Positions 8,786-19,806 of a stretch of 64,000 bases of DNA are shown in pieces (the first letter of the stretch is position 1; each line of letters starts with the position of its first letter). The stretch comes from Nitratiruptor tergarcus DSM 16512. GTDB taxonomy: Bacteria; Campylobacterota; Campylobacteria; Campylobacterales; Nitratiruptoraceae. Both the position numbers and the translations under genes were made by a program. The DNA is taken from the NCBI RefSeq assembly GCF_027946175.1, contig NZ_AP026671.1:682001-746000 (forward strand), read 5' to 3'. Below the pieces are notes generated by a model. It did no database searches and was not told the DNA's origin. It was given only the letters and a program-made list of their open reading frames with translations.

Positions 8786-9736
8786 TCATTTTTGCACACG
8801 TTTGATATTTTGCAAATGATTTTTATAAGTTTTGCTAAATTTATGTCGTCCTTTTGAGATACGGACAAAGTAGAGATAGGAGGTTTTTGCAGGAAATACG
8901 GCAGCTGCGATTGCTTCTTTGCTGACTATACATACTGGATAGGGTGGAAGTCCGAAGAATTTATATGTATTAAATCTGCTACTATCTTCTTGAATACGTT
9001 TTGGAGATACTTTAATATGAGAATATTGTCCATAGTTGAGTGTACCATCCATTTGTAGAGGCATACCTTTTTTGAGTCGGTTATAGATAACAGAGGCGAT
9101 AAGTGGCATCTCTTCTCTATTTGCAGCCTCTTTTTGGATGATGGAAGCAATAGTTACAATTTTTTCAAACCAAAGTTTTTGATTATATGTGCCATAAAAT
9201 TTGGACGAGAGCTTTTTATGTCGTGCCAGTGAAAGATGAACCAAAAGCTGTATAACTCTTTTGGGTTCCATATTTTTTGGGATCGCATAGGTTTCTGGAA
9301 AAAGTACACCTTCAGGGTATGGCGCCACACTATTATACTCATTTTGTAACACTTTTTGTGACACATGATATCTCTTTGCTAGTTCATCAATGATAGTATA
9401 AGTTGTTTCACCTGGTATCAGTGTAATTTTTATAAGAGCAGCTTTCGATTTTGTTAATAAGTAGAGAAAATCTAGCCTTCTTAGTTTTCTGTGATGCAAA
9501 TCTATCCATCCACTTTGCGGATAGCCAATGAAGCGAAGTGTAAATCTATCTATAAAAAAACTATCTATCCCTCTTTTATCTAGGTATGATATAATCTTGC
9601 TTATTGTCCCTCGAGGTATATAGATTTGAGAGCTTTGTAAATGAATTGGTTCTGCAAAGTAAAAGAGTAGTGAAACGATGATAATTAAAACAGTTTCTAC
9701 AATAAAAAAAATCGCTTTAACTATTTTTCTGACCAC
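8786..9736 (-). CDS. mltG: Endolytic murein transglycosylase MltG (YceG family)
   Basis: MltG cleaves nascent peptidoglycan strands at the inner membrane. The protein has one N-terminal membrane anchor (about residues 8-28), a LysM-like middle region, and the YceG catalytic segment IIQKEAANREEMPLIASVIYNRL around residues 195-220, including the conserved glutamate. LQMDGTLNYG and FGLPPYPVC are also typical. At 316 residues it is near family length. The only reasonable start is a GTG at 9736, inside the 5' end of the divergent AsmA-like gene, so the two coding regions overlap by 59 bases head to head. GAGG lies about 11 bases before the GTG. Confidence 0.9.
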   Translation of the reverse strand: MVRKIVKAIFFIVETVLIIIVSLLFYFAEPIHLQSSQIYIPRGTISKIISYLDKRGIDSFFIDRFTLRFIGYPQSGWIDLHHRKLRRLDFLYLLTKSKAALIKITLIPGETTYTIIDELAKRYHVSQKVLQNEYNSVAPYPEGVLFPETYAIPKNMEPKRVIQLLVHLSLARHKKLSSKFYGTYNQKLWFEKIVTIASIIQKEAANREEMPLIASVIYNRLKKGMPLQMDGTLNYGQYSHIKVSPKRIQEDSSRFNTYKFFGLPPYPVCIVSKEAIAAAVFPAKTSYLYFVRISKGRHKFSKTYKNHLQNIKRVQK

Positions 9737-12179
9737 AATTTTACTCGCCTCACTTTTTTATTTTCTTCTCCAAGAGGGAATAACAATAGAACATCTACGA
9801 CTTCCTCTTTTCCAAATTGGAAAATTGTATCTCAAGTTAGATAAAAAACTAATAGTTGAAGGAAATGATATATATCTTCCTGCTTCGCAATCAAAAAAAA
9901 CTGATATTGGCACTATCAGCAAACTATTAGAGTATTTACCAAAATTTTTTCAACAAATAACATTACGCGATATCCATTTTGATAATAAAAAAGCAACTAT
10001 CATATATAAAAAAGATATTTTTCTAGCAAAAAGCGACAATTTTCAGACACTTTTCCGTCTCTATCCAACTAAAAATGTGATAAGAGCAAAAGTAGAGAAA
10101 TTTTATTTCACTCCTTACAATCTCCGTCTCAATGGTGATCTTGTAATACAAAATAATCATTTAGAATTTAATGGATTCTATAATTTTGAAGGAGTAGAAG
10201 GCTCATTACAAGTAAGAAAAGAGGGAACGCAACTCTTTTGTCTTGCCAACAGTAAACCTTTTACCAATAAAAATCTTCGTTTAATATTTCGTCATTTCTC
10301 ATTACATAATGATATAAAAAAATGGAGTTATGAGTATATCAAAGCAAAAGAGTATAAACTTCTCTCTTTCAGACTACATCACAACCTCAAAAAACCTTTT
10401 ACTCCAAATTCTTTTGAAGCTTTAGCGGAAGCGAAAGGTGTAGTAGTAAAATTTCATCCAAAACTCTCGCCAGCTTTTGTAAAAAAAGTTCATTTACATT
10501 ATAGTAAAGATACTTTAGACTTTAAGCTTTTTGAACCTCATTATAAAAATAAAGATCTTCAAGGCTCATATGTAAAAATTTCAGATTTATCCCATTTTGC
10601 AAAATCTCGTATTTTGATACATTTGCAAACAAAAAGTAGACTTGATAATACAATTAAACAGGTACTTCATGCATATAATATAGATATTCCGATTGAACAT
10701 AAGAAAGGATCTATAGATGCTAAGCTCTCCATTCTTCTCTTTTTTAAAGGTAATAAACTTGATATTGTGGGAGACTTTTTTGCTAGAAATGCATTAATAT
10801 ATTTAGAAGGAGTTAAATTTCATTTTATTGACACACTTTTCAAACTCCATAATGATACCCTCTATCTTAAAAATGGCAATGTAAAAATAGCTGAAATTTT
10901 AGATACAGATACAAAAGGCTTTATAGATTTTGCAAAAGATCAATGTAAATTTTTTCTTCATATCAAACAAGCTTTTCTCCAAAAAGGGTATAGCACTATT
11001 ATTGATGCCAAAAATGTAAAAGATGTAATGCTATGCGATCTTCAAAAAAAGTGGATCCATTTGAAAAATGTTAATATTGATATAAAATTTGACAAAGATA
11101 AAGAGATTATCATTTATGATCTTCCTGCTTTAAAAAAATACTCTCCACTTTTGCATCAGCTTTCGCCAAAACAGGGAAAAGCAAACATTTTTATTAAAAA
11201 AGATGGAATTGATTTTGAAAGTTTTTTTCTCAAGCCAAATAGATTTTTTAGTGAAAATGGAAAATATATAGAAAATTTTTATGTGCGGGGAACTATCAAA
11301 AAAAATGTACATATTTCTCTTAATAATTTTTTAGATGCAGTTATTGATAAAGAGATCGCCATTGCTATAAAAAATGTAGACATAAATCTTACGTCAGGAA
11401 AAAAGAGTGATACTCTCAACAAAAAAATAAAACTATCACTTTTGCATACAACACTCTATATTAAAAATAGACCACTCAAAATTGATAGCGCCCAAGCTAC
11501 TATATACAATCACAATATAATTTTTAATGGAAAATATAAAGAAGGAGAAATAAGTTTCAAACAAAAAGGCAATAGCTTTTCGCTTCTCGCTACTAGGCTT
11601 TCTGACGATTTTGTAAATACATTTTTACAAAAACAGTTTTTTAGTGGAGGAACATTTTCTCTTATAGCACATGGAGACAGAGACAATTTTCGTGGAAAAG
11701 TTACTCTTTCACAAACCCATATTAAAAATCTTAAAGCCCTTAATAACATATTTGCTTTTTTAAATACTGTCCCAGCACTCGTCACATTCAATGATCCTGG
11801 ATTTAGTACACAAGGACTTTTTGTAAAAAATGGATATATAGATTTTGCATATGTAAATGGCAAAATATTTGTTAAAAAACTCTTTTTAGTTTCAAACTCC
11901 CTTACTTTTGATGGATATGGTATTGTCGATTTACCAAAAGATACTATTACTATGCAAATAAAACTCATCACTTTAAAATCTGTAACAAATATTCTCAATA
12001 AAATACCAGTGGCAGGCTATCTCTTATTTGGAAAAGATGGCTCAATTGCAACTACTCTCTCTTTAAGTGGCTCTCTTAAAGATCCCCTAGTAAATACGCA
12101 GCTCACAAAAGATACTCTGCAAGCGCCTTTGAATATTATTAAAAGAACTTTACAAATGCCATTCAAGATTTTTCAATAA
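9678..12179 (+). CDS. Large AsmA/YhdP-like envelope protein
   Basis: This 833-residue protein has a single N-terminal membrane segment (about residues 11-31) and then a long region rich in beta strands, as in AsmA-superfamily (YhdP, TamB, AsmA) proteins proposed to bridge inner and outer membranes for phospholipid transport. The C-terminal 150 residues (LNNIFAFLNTVPALVTFNDPG, then IPVAGYLLFGKDGSIATTLSLSGSL) resemble the AsmA-like C-terminal domain. The ATG overlaps the divergent mltG start. The ribosome-binding site is weak (GAGTAGTGAAACG). Codon use is very AT-rich. The family call is from pattern, not from alignment; the exact subfamily is uncertain. Confidence 0.7.
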   Translation: MIIKTVSTIKKIALTIFLTTILLASLFYFLLQEGITIEHLRLPLFQIGKLYLKLDKKLIVEGNDIYLPASQSKKTDIGTISKLLEYLPKFFQQITLRDIHFDNKKATIIYKKDIFLAKSDNFQTLFRLYPTKNVIRAKVEKFYFTPYNLRLNGDLVIQNNHLEFNGFYNFEGVEGSLQVRKEGTQLFCLANSKPFTNKNLRLIFRHFSLHNDIKKWSYEYIKAKEYKLLSFRLHHNLKKPFTPNSFEALAEAKGVVVKFHPKLSPAFVKKVHLHYSKDTLDFKLFEPHYKNKDLQGSYVKISDLSHFAKSRILIHLQTKSRLDNTIKQVLHAYNIDIPIEHKKGSIDAKLSILLFFKGNKLDIVGDFFARNALIYLEGVKFHFIDTLFKLHNDTLYLKNGNVKIAEILDTDTKGFIDFAKDQCKFFLHIKQAFLQKGYSTIIDAKNVKDVMLCDLQKKWIHLKNVNIDIKFDKDKEIIIYDLPALKKYSPLLHQLSPKQGKANIFIKKDGIDFESFFLKPNRFFSENGKYIENFYVRGTIKKNVHISLNNFLDAVIDKEIAIAIKNVDINLTSGKKSDTLNKKIKLSLLHTTLYIKNRPLKIDSAQATIYNHNIIFNGKYKEGEISFKQKGNSFSLLATRLSDDFVNTFLQKQFFSGGTFSLIAHGDRDNFRGKVTLSQTHIKNLKALNNIFAFLNTVPALVTFNDPGFSTQGLFVKNGYIDFAYVNGKIFVKKLFLVSNSLTFDGYGIVDLPKDTITMQIKLITLKSVTNILNKIPVAGYLLFGKDGSIATTLSLSGSLKDPLVNTQLTKDTLQAPLNIIKRTLQMPFKIFQ

Positions 12180-12182
12180 CGC

Positions 12183-13382
12183 TTATTCGTTACGTAACAC
12201 TTCAATAACATTGATCTTTGTAGCTTTTCTTGCAGGATAAGTAGCAGAAAGAAGAATGATTGCAATTGCACCAAAAATAATAAGAGTAAGATCTTGTAAG
12301 CTCAAATCCACAGGAAGCTTGGCTGTACCATAAACATCTGCTGGGAGTTGAATAATATCGAAGTTTTGCAATATAAAGAGTCCTATAAATCCAAATGCTA
12401 CGCCAAAAAGAATTCCTACTCCACCTATAATTGAGCCGAGTTTGAAAAAAATTGATCGGATCTCTTTTGGAGTGGCACCCAAACTGAGCAACAGCGCTAT
12501 CTCTTTGCGTCTATTCATTACAGTCATCAACAAAGAGCTAACGATATTGAGCGAAGCTATGAGAATTATAAGCATCAAAACTATAAACAGAGCCCGTTTT
12601 TCCATTGCAAGTGCTGCAAAAAAATTGCCATTTTGCTGCCACCAACCAACTATTCCTATACTATTTGGTAATACCTCTTTTATCTTTTGCAAATCTTTTT
12701 GAGGATTCGGTGAATAGATATGAATGCCAGAAAAAGTGTGGGGAGGAAAACGGAGTACTTTGCGCAGACTCTCCAATGTGGTATAAGAGTAAGCTTTGTC
12801 ATATGCAATGAGACCAGAAGAGAATGTCCCTACTACTTTAAATCTTTTAAAAATCGGTGTAATAGAAAATCCACTGGGCTCACTTTTGGTAAATAGTAAG
12901 AAGATCTTTTCTCCAAGAACAAGATAGAGTTCATCAAAGAGCTGCTTTCCTACGACAATCTCAAATTTTTGCGGCACTTTTTTTAAAGAGGATACCAATA
13001 CGTCGTTGATTTGTCGCTCTTTTGCAAAATCTACACCAAAAACAATCCCCCCTTCGAGTTTATCACCTTTTTTATAAATAACTTGTGATGAGATATAGGG
13101 ACTATAGCGCAAAGAGGGAAACTCTTTTTGCAAAGTCTTTAAAATATCTTCATAAAGATAAGAAGAGTATTTTGGAAACACTGTAAGAGGATAATTCATA
13201 GTAAAGAGTTTTTTTTCAAACTCTTTATCAAAACCATTCATTATCGCCATTGCGATAATGAGTACCATCACACCAACCATAATGCCTAAAAAGGCAAGGA
13301 GAGCAGATAAGAAAATAAATGGCTGCTCTTTATCAAAACGAAGATATCTTCGAACTATATAATTGACAAGTTTTTTATCCAT
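12183..13382 (-). CDS. Lipoprotein-releasing ABC transporter permease (LolC/LolE/LolF type)
   Basis: This 399-residue protein has the FtsX/MacB-like layout of Lol permeases: one TM at residues 24-46 ([28 protein letters not shown] region), a periplasmic domain of roughly 200 residues, then three C-terminal TMs starting near 268. The segment [20 protein letters not shown] is the typical cytoplasmic coupling motif. It would extract lipoproteins for LolA, whose gene lies just beyond secA. Its ATG overlaps the secA 3' end by 8 bases. Only one permease gene is seen, so a homodimeric LolF-type arrangement is possible; no LolD ATPase is encoded here. Confidence 0.85.
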   Translation of the reverse strand: MDKKLVNYIVRRYLRFDKEQPFIFLSALLAFLGIMVGVMVLIIAMAIMNGFDKEFEKKLFTMNYPLTVFPKYSSYLYEDILKTLQKEFPSLRYSPYISSQVIYKKGDKLEGGIVFGVDFAKERQINDVLVSSLKKVPQKFEIVVGKQLFDELYLVLGEKIFLLFTKSEPSGFSITPIFKRFKVVGTFSSGLIAYDKAYSYTTLESLRKVLRFPPHTFSGIHIYSPNPQKDLQKIKEVLPNSIGIVGWWQQNGNFFAALAMEKRALFIVLMLIILIASLNIVSSLLMTVMNRRKEIALLLSLGATPKEIRSIFFKLGSIIGGVGILFGVAFGFIGLFILQNFDIIQLPADVYGTAKLPVDLSLQDLTLIIFGAIAIILLSATYPARKATKINVIEVLRNE

Positions 13383-15987
13383 TGGCTGCAGTTGCTAAGA
13401 CGCCTTTTTTGGGCCCACTCTTGCCGCAGCAATGCTTATATTTCTTACCACTTCCACATGGGCATGGTTCGTTACGCGCTGGCTTTTTTGTACCTACCAA
13501 AGGTTTATGAGAAGATGATTCTTCTTGCTGCATATCTTGGCCATGTTGCAATACAGCAGCCTGTTTGACCTCCTCTTCCATTTTAGCAAGCTCTGCTTCT
13601 AAACGACGCAGCTCTTCCTCTTCAGCTTCATCACGCAGCTGTATCATATGAAGTGTCTTAATTGCTTCAGATTTTATACGGTGAATAAGCTCTATAAAAA
13701 GATTGTAAGACTCTTTTTTATACTCAACGAGAGGATCTTTTTGATTATATCCACGCAAACCTATACCAGTTTTCAAAATATCCATCTGATAGAGATGCTC
13801 TCTCCAAGCATTATCAAGGACTTGTAGATATAAAATTCTCTCAATTTCGCGTCTTTGAGCATTATCTAAACGGCCCATCTTCTCTTCATACTCATTTTCT
13901 AATTTTTGGAGAATATAAGCTTTGAGATCTTCATAATCTCTATTTTGCAACTCTTCTTGTGAAAATGAAGCATTGAAGTCTTCTTGAATCTTTTTTACCA
14001 ATTTTTCAAGTTTGAAATCCTCTTTTGGCATCTCAGGAAAAATTTCACACTCATGCAAGATATCTTCAACAATCTCTGCTCTATTTTCTTTAATTTTGCT
14101 ATCTATGTCATACTCTGGATTGAGAAGTTCTTGACGAAATTTATAAATTGTCTTTCTCTGCTCATTTGCAACATCATCATATTCAAGAATATGTTTACGT
14201 GATTCAAAATGGAGATTTTCTACTTTTTTTTGCGCTTTTTCAACAGCACGGGTTACCATTTTTGATTCGATATGCTCGCCCTCTTCAATTCCTAGGCGAT
14301 TCATAATGTTTTTGATTCTATCTCCACCAAAAATGCGTAGTAAGTTATCTTCAAGACTCAAGAAAAATTGGCTCGCACCTGGATCCCCTTGACGTCCAGC
14401 ACGTCCTCGAAGCTGGTTATCAATCCGTCTACTCTCATGACGCTCTGTACCAAGAATAAAGAGGCCTCCTAACTCTCTTACTTCATCATCGATTTTTATA
14501 TCAACACCACGTCCTGCCATGTTTGTTGCAACTGTTACGGCCCCTTTCTTACCAGCTTGTGCGATGATTTCTGCCTCTTTTTCGTGATGTTTGGCATTGA
14601 GAATCGTATGAGGAATCTTCTCTTTTGTTAAAAGCTTATGAAGCAATTCATTTTTTTCTATTGATGTAGTCCCTACAAGTACAGGCTGACCCTTTTTATG
14701 AAGCTCTTTAATTTTTTTGACTACTGCATCAAACTTCTCTTTTTCTGTTTTGAAAATGAGATCATCTAAATCTTTTCTAATGACAGGTCTGTTAGTTGGA
14801 ATTGAGATAACTTCAAGGCCATAAATCTCTGCAAACTCTGTCGCTTCGGTTTGCGCAGTACCGGTCATACCTGCGAGTTTTTTATAAAGTCTAAAGTAGT
14901 TTTGGAATGTAATATCAGCGAGCGTTTGACTCTCTTCTTGGATCTGTACCCCCTCTTTAGCTTCTAAAGCTTGGTGCAAACCTTCGCTAAATCGTCGCCC
15001 TTCACTCAGTCTTCCTGTAAACTCATCTACAATGACTACTTCACCATTTTTAACAACATAATCTACATCTTTTTGAAAAAGATGATTAGCTTTGAGTGCC
15101 TGATCAAGGTGGTGAGCTAGAATTGCGTTTTCCATGCTATAGAGATTGTCTACACCAAAGAGCTCTTCTGCCTTTGCAATACCCTCTTGGGTAAGAAGGA
15201 TAACTCTATCTTTTTCATCAACAGTAAAATGCTTATCACGCTCGAGCTGCTTGGCAATTTTATCAGCTTTTATGTAAGTATCAAGTTTTCTATTGGTTGG
15301 ACCAGAAATAATCAGAGGGGTTCTTGCTTCATCAATCAAAATGGAGTCCACTTCATCCACTATTGCATAGTTATGCCCTCTTTGTACTATCTCATCAAGA
15401 GAATATTTCATATTATCTCGCAGGTAATCAAATCCAAATTCATTATTTGTACCATAGGTGATATCGCATTGGTACTGTTTTTTACGCTCCAAATCATCTT
15501 GGATTTCACTGGTAATACATCCTGTGCTATAACCTAAAAATTCATAGAGTTTGCCCATTTCAGTAGCATCACGCTTTGCCAAGTAATCATTCACAGTAAC
15601 TACATGGACACCTTCTCCAGTCATTGCATTGAGGGCTACTGCAAGAGTTGCAACGAGGGTTTTTCCCTCTCCTGTTTTCATCTCTGCAATTTTTCCTTCA
15701 TGCAGTACCATACCACCGATCAGCTGTACATCATAATGACGCATTCCAAGAACACGCTTACTTGCTTCCCTTGTAATTGCAAAGGAGTCTTCAAGTACTT
15801 CATCCATAGTAGCTTCGCCATTTTTTACTTTTTGACGTAGTTCATCAAAGGCTTTTTTCAGTTCTTCATCACTCAATTTTTCATATTTAGGTTCAAGAGC
15901 ATTTATTTTTTTCACACGTTTTTGATAACGTTTAAGTTCTCTATCGTTTTTTGTTCCTATAATTTTATGGACAACACTCTTTAGCAT
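13375..15987 (-). CDS. secA: Preprotein translocase ATPase SecA
   Basis: SecA drives post-translational export through SecYEG. At 870 residues it is full length. Walker [14 protein letters not shown] is at residues 103-115, and the DEAD-type [16 protein letters not shown] is near 210. [10 protein letters not shown] and the [17 protein letters not shown] helicase motif follow, and a C-terminal zinc/SecB-binding motif [14 protein letters not shown] lies near residue 850. GAAAGGATAGGGAATA precedes the ATG. It is divergent from lolA and overlaps the Lol permease gene downstream, linking Sec export and lipoprotein sorting in one locus. Confidence 0.98.
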   Translation of the reverse strand: MLKSVVHKIIGTKNDRELKRYQKRVKKINALEPKYEKLSDEELKKAFDELRQKVKNGEATMDEVLEDSFAITREASKRVLGMRHYDVQLIGGMVLHEGKIAEMKTGEGKTLVATLAVALNAMTGEGVHVVTVNDYLAKRDATEMGKLYEFLGYSTGCITSEIQDDLERKKQYQCDITYGTNNEFGFDYLRDNMKYSLDEIVQRGHNYAIVDEVDSILIDEARTPLIISGPTNRKLDTYIKADKIAKQLERDKHFTVDEKDRVILLTQEGIAKAEELFGVDNLYSMENAILAHHLDQALKANHLFQKDVDYVVKNGEVVIVDEFTGRLSEGRRFSEGLHQALEAKEGVQIQEESQTLADITFQNYFRLYKKLAGMTGTAQTEATEFAEIYGLEVISIPTNRPVIRKDLDDLIFKTEKEKFDAVVKKIKELHKKGQPVLVGTTSIEKNELLHKLLTKEKIPHTILNAKHHEKEAEIIAQAGKKGAVTVATNMAGRGVDIKIDDEVRELGGLFILGTERHESRRIDNQLRGRAGRQGDPGASQFFLSLEDNLLRIFGGDRIKNIMNRLGIEEGEHIESKMVTRAVEKAQKKVENLHFESRKHILEYDDVANEQRKTIYKFRQELLNPEYDIDSKIKENRAEIVEDILHECEIFPEMPKEDFKLEKLVKKIQEDFNASFSQEELQNRDYEDLKAYILQKLENEYEEKMGRLDNAQRREIERILYLQVLDNAWREHLYQMDILKTGIGLRGYNQKDPLVEYKKESYNLFIELIHRIKSEAIKTLHMIQLRDEAEEEELRRLEAELAKMEEEVKQAAVLQHGQDMQQEESSSHKPLVGTKKPARNEPCPCGSGKKYKHCCGKSGPKKGVLATAANG

Positions 15988-16012
15988 TATTCCCTATCCT
16001 TTCAAATTCGTT

Positions 16013-16042
16013 TTGCCATTTTAACACAATTTGGTATATAAT
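16013..16042 (+). promoter_or_regulatory. Sigma70-type promoter of lolA
   Basis: TTGCCA (16013-16018) and TATAAT (16037-16042) are separated by 18 bases, and the gene start is 23 bases after the -10 box. The ribosome-binding site AAGGAGG (16054-16060) lies five bases before the ATG. The match is close to the sigma70 consensus and sits in the 78-base gap between the divergent secA and lolA genes. Confidence 0.7.
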
Positions 16043-16065
16043 CATTTTTCATCAAGGAGGATTCC

Positions 16066-16581
16066 ATGAAGAAATTATTACTATTATTTATAGTAGTTAT
16101 AGCATATTCTTTTGCGAAAATCAATATCAACACATTTCATAGCAAATTTTTGCAAACAATTACGAATGAGCAAAACAGGACTCTTCAATATGAAGGAGAA
16201 GTCTGGTTTAAAAAACCTCTTTTAGTCAAATGGATTTATAAAAAACCTCTTTATAAAGAGATCCATATAATTGCCAACAAAGTAGTAGTTATTGAGCCTG
16301 AACTGGAACAAGTTACAATCAATCATTTACAAAAAGATTTAAATCTTTTGAAAATTTTAGAGAATGCTAAAAAGATTGAAAACGATCACTATAAAGCAGC
16401 TATTGAAAAGAAGAGTTTTGATATCTATTTTCATAATGGAAAATTAAAAAAGATTAGCTATCGAGATGATCTAGGAAATCTTAACGAGATACTTTTTTTG
16501 GATCCGGAGCAAAACATTGAATTAGAAACAAAACAGTTTGGATATAAAATAAACCCTGAATGGGATGTGATTCAAGAGTAA
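16066..16581 (+). CDS. lolA: Outer-membrane lipoprotein carrier protein LolA
   Basis: LolA is the periplasmic chaperone that takes lipoproteins from the inner-membrane Lol transporter to the outer membrane. The 171-residue protein has a cleavable signal peptide (KKLLLLFIVVIAYSFA). The mature part shows the LolA half-barrel pattern, including YEGEVWFKKPLLVKWIYKKP near residue 45 (equivalent of the FxQ...G.lwvkRPgkfRW region). A strong promoter and ribosome-binding site precede it and a terminator follows at once, so it is probably monocistronic. The neighbouring Lol permease supports the call. Confidence 0.85.
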   Translation: MKKLLLLFIVVIAYSFAKININTFHSKFLQTITNEQNRTLQYEGEVWFKKPLLVKWIYKKPLYKEIHIIANKVVVIEPELEQVTINHLQKDLNLLKILENAKKIENDHYKAAIEKKSFDIYFHNGKLKKISYRDDLGNLNEILFLDPEQNIELETKQFGYKINPEWDVIQE

Positions 16582-16605
16582 CAGCGCCAACAGGCGCTGC
16601 TTTTT
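16582..16605 (+). terminator. Rho-independent terminator after lolA
   Basis: CAGCGCC (16582-16588), loop AACA, GGCGCTG (16593-16599), then C and five T residues. The 7-bp GC-rich stem starts right behind the lolA stop. The minus-strand acnB gene ends at 16604, so the hairpin also sits at its 3' end, though without a T-run on that side. Confidence 0.85.
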
Positions 16606-19183
16606 ATACATATTTATGGATCATCTCTTCTAATAATGCATCATCAATCTGATCAAAGTTGAGATATGTATAGACTTTGTCCTCTTTACCTGCTAATTTT
16701 TTCGGAACGATTTCAAGATACTCCTCTTTTGTAGGGATTCTTCCTAAAATCGCTGTAACTGCTGCAAGCTCAGCACTTCCAAGATAGACTTTAGCATCTT
16801 TACCCATACGGTTATCAAAGTTTCTAGTTGAAGTAGAGAATACTGTTGCACCGTCACGTACACGAGCTTGGTTACCCATACATAAGCTACATCCAGGAAG
16901 CTCTGTTCTCGCACCTGCTGCAGCATAAATGGAGTAGTATCCCTCTTCAATAAGCTCCTCTTCATCCATTTTTGTAGGAGGAGCTATCCAGAGTCTTACA
17001 GGAACTTGTCCTTCACCTTTGAGTACTTCACCAAGGGCTCTATAGTGACCAATATTTGTCATACAGCTTCCAACAAATACTTCATCTATTTTATGTGGTC
17101 TGTTTGGATTAGCAAGTACTTCACTCAAAGTTGCAACATCATCTGGATCGTTTGGACATGCAACAATTGGCTCAGTAATTTCATTTAAGTCAATCTCAAT
17201 AACTGCAGCATACTCTGCATTTTTATCCGCTTTCATAAGTGTTGGATTTTTAAGCCACTCTTCCATTTTCTTTTTACGTCTCTCAAGCGTTTTAGCATCT
17301 TGATACCCGGCATCAATCATTTTCTCAATAAGCTTGATATTTGATTTAATATACTCAATTACAGGCTCTTCATCAAGCTCAACTGTACAAGCAGCTGCAC
17401 TTCGCTCAGCACTTGCATCGCTTAGCTCAAAAGCCTGCTCAACTTTGAGAAATGGAAGTCCTTGGATCTCAAGGATTCGTCCAGCAAAGATATTTTTCTT
17501 ACCCTTTTTCTCTACTGTCAAGAGTCCTTGTTTGATCGCAAAGTAAGGGATCGCATTTACAAGGTCACGAAGCGTGATACCAGGCTGTAACTCACCGCTA
17601 AATCTCACAAGTACAGACTCTGGCATATTGAGTGGCATAGTACCAGTAACTGCTGCAAATGCTACTAGACCAGAACCAGCTGGAAAACTAATACCTATAG
17701 GAAATCTTGTATGTGAATCACCACCTGTACCCACAGTATCAGGAAGCACCATTCTGTTAAGCCAAGAGTGAATAACACCATCTCCAGGCTTCAAGCTCAC
17801 ACCGCCTCTGCTTGTAATGAATTCAGGAAGAGTATGCTGCAACTCGATATCTGCTGGTTTCGGATAGGCAGCAGTGTGACAGAAACTCTGCAGCACAAAA
17901 TCTGCTCCAAAGCTAAGAGCTGCAAGCTCTTTAATCTCATCTCGTGTCATTGCTCCAGTAGTATCCTGGCTACCTACTGTAAGAGTCTCAGGCTCTACAT
18001 ACATACCAGGGCGCACACCTTCCATGCCACATGCACGTCCTACCATCTTTTGAGCAAGTGTATATCCAACACCCTCTTTGCCTTCTGGTTGCTCAGGTCT
18101 AGTGAAGAAATCCTCTTCTGGCATTCCAAGAGCTGCTCTTGCTTTTCGTGTCAGGCCTCTACCAATAATCATCGGGATTCGTCCACCTGCTCTATACTCA
18201 TCAGGCAATGTATTAGGTTTTAGTTTAAACTCACTAACAACTTCACCATTTTTGAGGATTTTTCCTTCATATGGTCGAATCTCAATAACATCACCTGTTT
18301 CAAGATTATCTACTGGAGCTTCAATAGGAAGTGCACCAGAATCTTCTGCCGTGTTAAAGAAAATTGGAGCAATAATACCGCCTATAATGATACCACCTGT
18401 TCTCTTATTAGGAACGTGAGGAATATCTTCACCAATCCACCACTGTACAGAGTTGATACCAGACTTTCGGCTAGAACCTGTTCCCACAACATCACCAACA
18501 AATGCTACAGGAAGCCCTTTTTCTTTCAGTTTTTTAATAGTCTCTTGCGCATCTGGCATCTTTGCTTTGAGCATTGAGAGCGCATGCAAAGGAATATCAC
18601 TTCTACTCCATGCTTCACTTGCCGGACTTAAATCGTCTGTATTAGTTTCACCTGGTACTTTAAAAACTACCGCTTTGATTGATTCTGGCAGGGGTTCTCT
18701 GCTAAAAAACCACTCTGCATTTGCCCACGATTCAAGAACCTCTTTTGCATATTTATTTGTTTTTGCTTTTTCTACTACATCATTAAATGCATTGTATACG
18801 AGAAGTGTTTTTTTGAGTGCATCTGCAGCTGCCTGGGCAACTTCTGGATCTTCATGATCAAGTGCTTCTACAAGAGGTCCCACATTGTATCCACCAAGCA
18901 TTGTACCAAGAATTTCAACTGCATGCTTTGGACTAATAGCAGCAGTTTGCGCATGTCCTTGTACAATATCACGTAAAAATGCTGCTTTTACATACGCTGC
19001 TTCATCAACACCAGGAGGAACACGGTTGAGGAGAAGATCCATTAAGAACTCTTCTTCTACTATTGGTACTTGTTTCAAAAGCTTAATGACTTCATTTACC
19101 TGTTCAGCAGTCAATGGTTTTGGCGGAATCCCCATAGCTTCACGTTCAGCAGCCGCTTTTTTGTATTCTTCAATAAATCCCAT
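16604..19183 (-). CDS. acnB: Aconitate hydratase B
   Basis: AcnB interconverts citrate and isocitrate, linking the icd and citrate-cleavage steps of the rTCA cycle. The 859-residue protein has the AcnB domain order: a HEAT-like domain 5 first (residues 1-160, including [23 protein letters not shown]), the swivel domain 4 (about 165-370), then the catalytic domains. Cluster cysteines appear in [13 protein letters not shown] and [13 protein letters not shown] near residues 700 and 765. The ATG follows GGAGTAGGT. A coiled-coil gene lies 9 bases upstream and is probably co-transcribed. Confidence 0.97.
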   Translation of the reverse strand: MGFIEEYKKAAAEREAMGIPPKPLTAEQVNEVIKLLKQVPIVEEEFLMDLLLNRVPPGVDEAAYVKAAFLRDIVQGHAQTAAISPKHAVEILGTMLGGYNVGPLVEALDHEDPEVAQAAADALKKTLLVYNAFNDVVEKAKTNKYAKEVLESWANAEWFFSREPLPESIKAVVFKVPGETNTDDLSPASEAWSRSDIPLHALSMLKAKMPDAQETIKKLKEKGLPVAFVGDVVGTGSSRKSGINSVQWWIGEDIPHVPNKRTGGIIIGGIIAPIFFNTAEDSGALPIEAPVDNLETGDVIEIRPYEGKILKNGEVVSEFKLKPNTLPDEYRAGGRIPMIIGRGLTRKARAALGMPEEDFFTRPEQPEGKEGVGYTLAQKMVGRACGMEGVRPGMYVEPETLTVGSQDTTGAMTRDEIKELAALSFGADFVLQSFCHTAAYPKPADIELQHTLPEFITSRGGVSLKPGDGVIHSWLNRMVLPDTVGTGGDSHTRFPIGISFPAGSGLVAFAAVTGTMPLNMPESVLVRFSGELQPGITLRDLVNAIPYFAIKQGLLTVEKKGKKNIFAGRILEIQGLPFLKVEQAFELSDASAERSAAACTVELDEEPVIEYIKSNIKLIEKMIDAGYQDAKTLERRKKKMEEWLKNPTLMKADKNAEYAAVIEIDLNEITEPIVACPNDPDDVATLSEVLANPNRPHKIDEVFVGSCMTNIGHYRALGEVLKGEGQVPVRLWIAPPTKMDEEELIEEGYYSIYAAAGARTELPGCSLCMGNQARVRDGATVFSTSTRNFDNRMGKDAKVYLGSAELAAVTAILGRIPTKEEYLEIVPKKLAGKEDKVYTYLNFDQIDDALLEEMIHKYV

Positions 19184-19192
19184 ACCTACTCC

Positions 19193-19699
19193 TTATTGTA
19201 AATTATAGTTGTGTCGAAATTGATCAATTCTCTTTTGAAACTGTTGCAAAATATGCTCAAGTCGTTTGAGATGAACCTCTTTTTCATGAAGAAGGTGAGA
19301 TTTCTCTTCTTCAAGTTTCATCTCTTCATCAAGAAGTTTCATCTCTTGCGATGTCATCTCCTCGTAACGCTCTTTGAGTTCCTCTATAATTTTTTTATGC
19401 TCATCAAGCTCTTTTATAAGTCGTGATCTGTCTCTTTCAAGCATCTCAATTTCACGCTCAGTTTGTGCTTTGAGTGTGGCTTGTTGAATACGTTTCAGAT
19501 GATTGAGAATATCATGAAATCTATGCTCATGCTCTCGTAATTCACGCGAGATTTGCAAAATCTCAGACTCCAAAGAAGCCAACTGCTCTTTTACTTGAGT
19601 GAGCTTAGACTCAAGTTGGGCAATCTCCTCTTTATCTTTTTCAACAAGCTTTTCGAAATGTTCGATTTTTTGCTGCATTTTTTTGAGAAACTCTTCCAT
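19193..19699 (-). CDS. Predicted coiled-coil protein upstream of acnB (function unknown)
   Basis: This 168-residue protein is almost entirely charged heptad-like sequence (glutamate, lysine and leucine rich) from residue 5 to 160, with no signal peptide, no membrane segment and no cysteine. It should form a long coiled coil. The ribosome-binding site AAGGAGGAG lies before the ATG, and the stop is 9 bases before the acnB start. I do not recognise the family. Low-complexity coiled coils give misleading similarity hits, so no function is offered. A weak TTGGAT-17-TACAAT pair on the minus strand upstream is possible, but it would leave almost no leader. Confidence 0.7.
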   Translation of the reverse strand: MEEFLKKMQQKIEHFEKLVEKDKEEIAQLESKLTQVKEQLASLESEILQISRELREHEHRFHDILNHLKRIQQATLKAQTEREIEMLERDRSRLIKELDEHKKIIEELKERYEEMTSQEMKLLDEEMKLEEEKSHLLHEKEVHLKRLEHILQQFQKRIDQFRHNYNLQ

Positions 19700-19806
19700 A
19701 TCTCCTCCTTATAATTGTAATGATATTCTAACAAACATCCAATAATGAACAGTGAAAATGTTACTAATAGTATCAGTGCAAAAAAAGAGTGTAAAGAAAA
19801 GTAACA

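Noticed and set aside
12160-12240. Possible palindrome near the convergent stops of the AsmA-like gene and the Lol permease (TTACGTAA)
   Set aside because: Only 8 bases, inside the permease coding sequence, with no T-run; likely chance.
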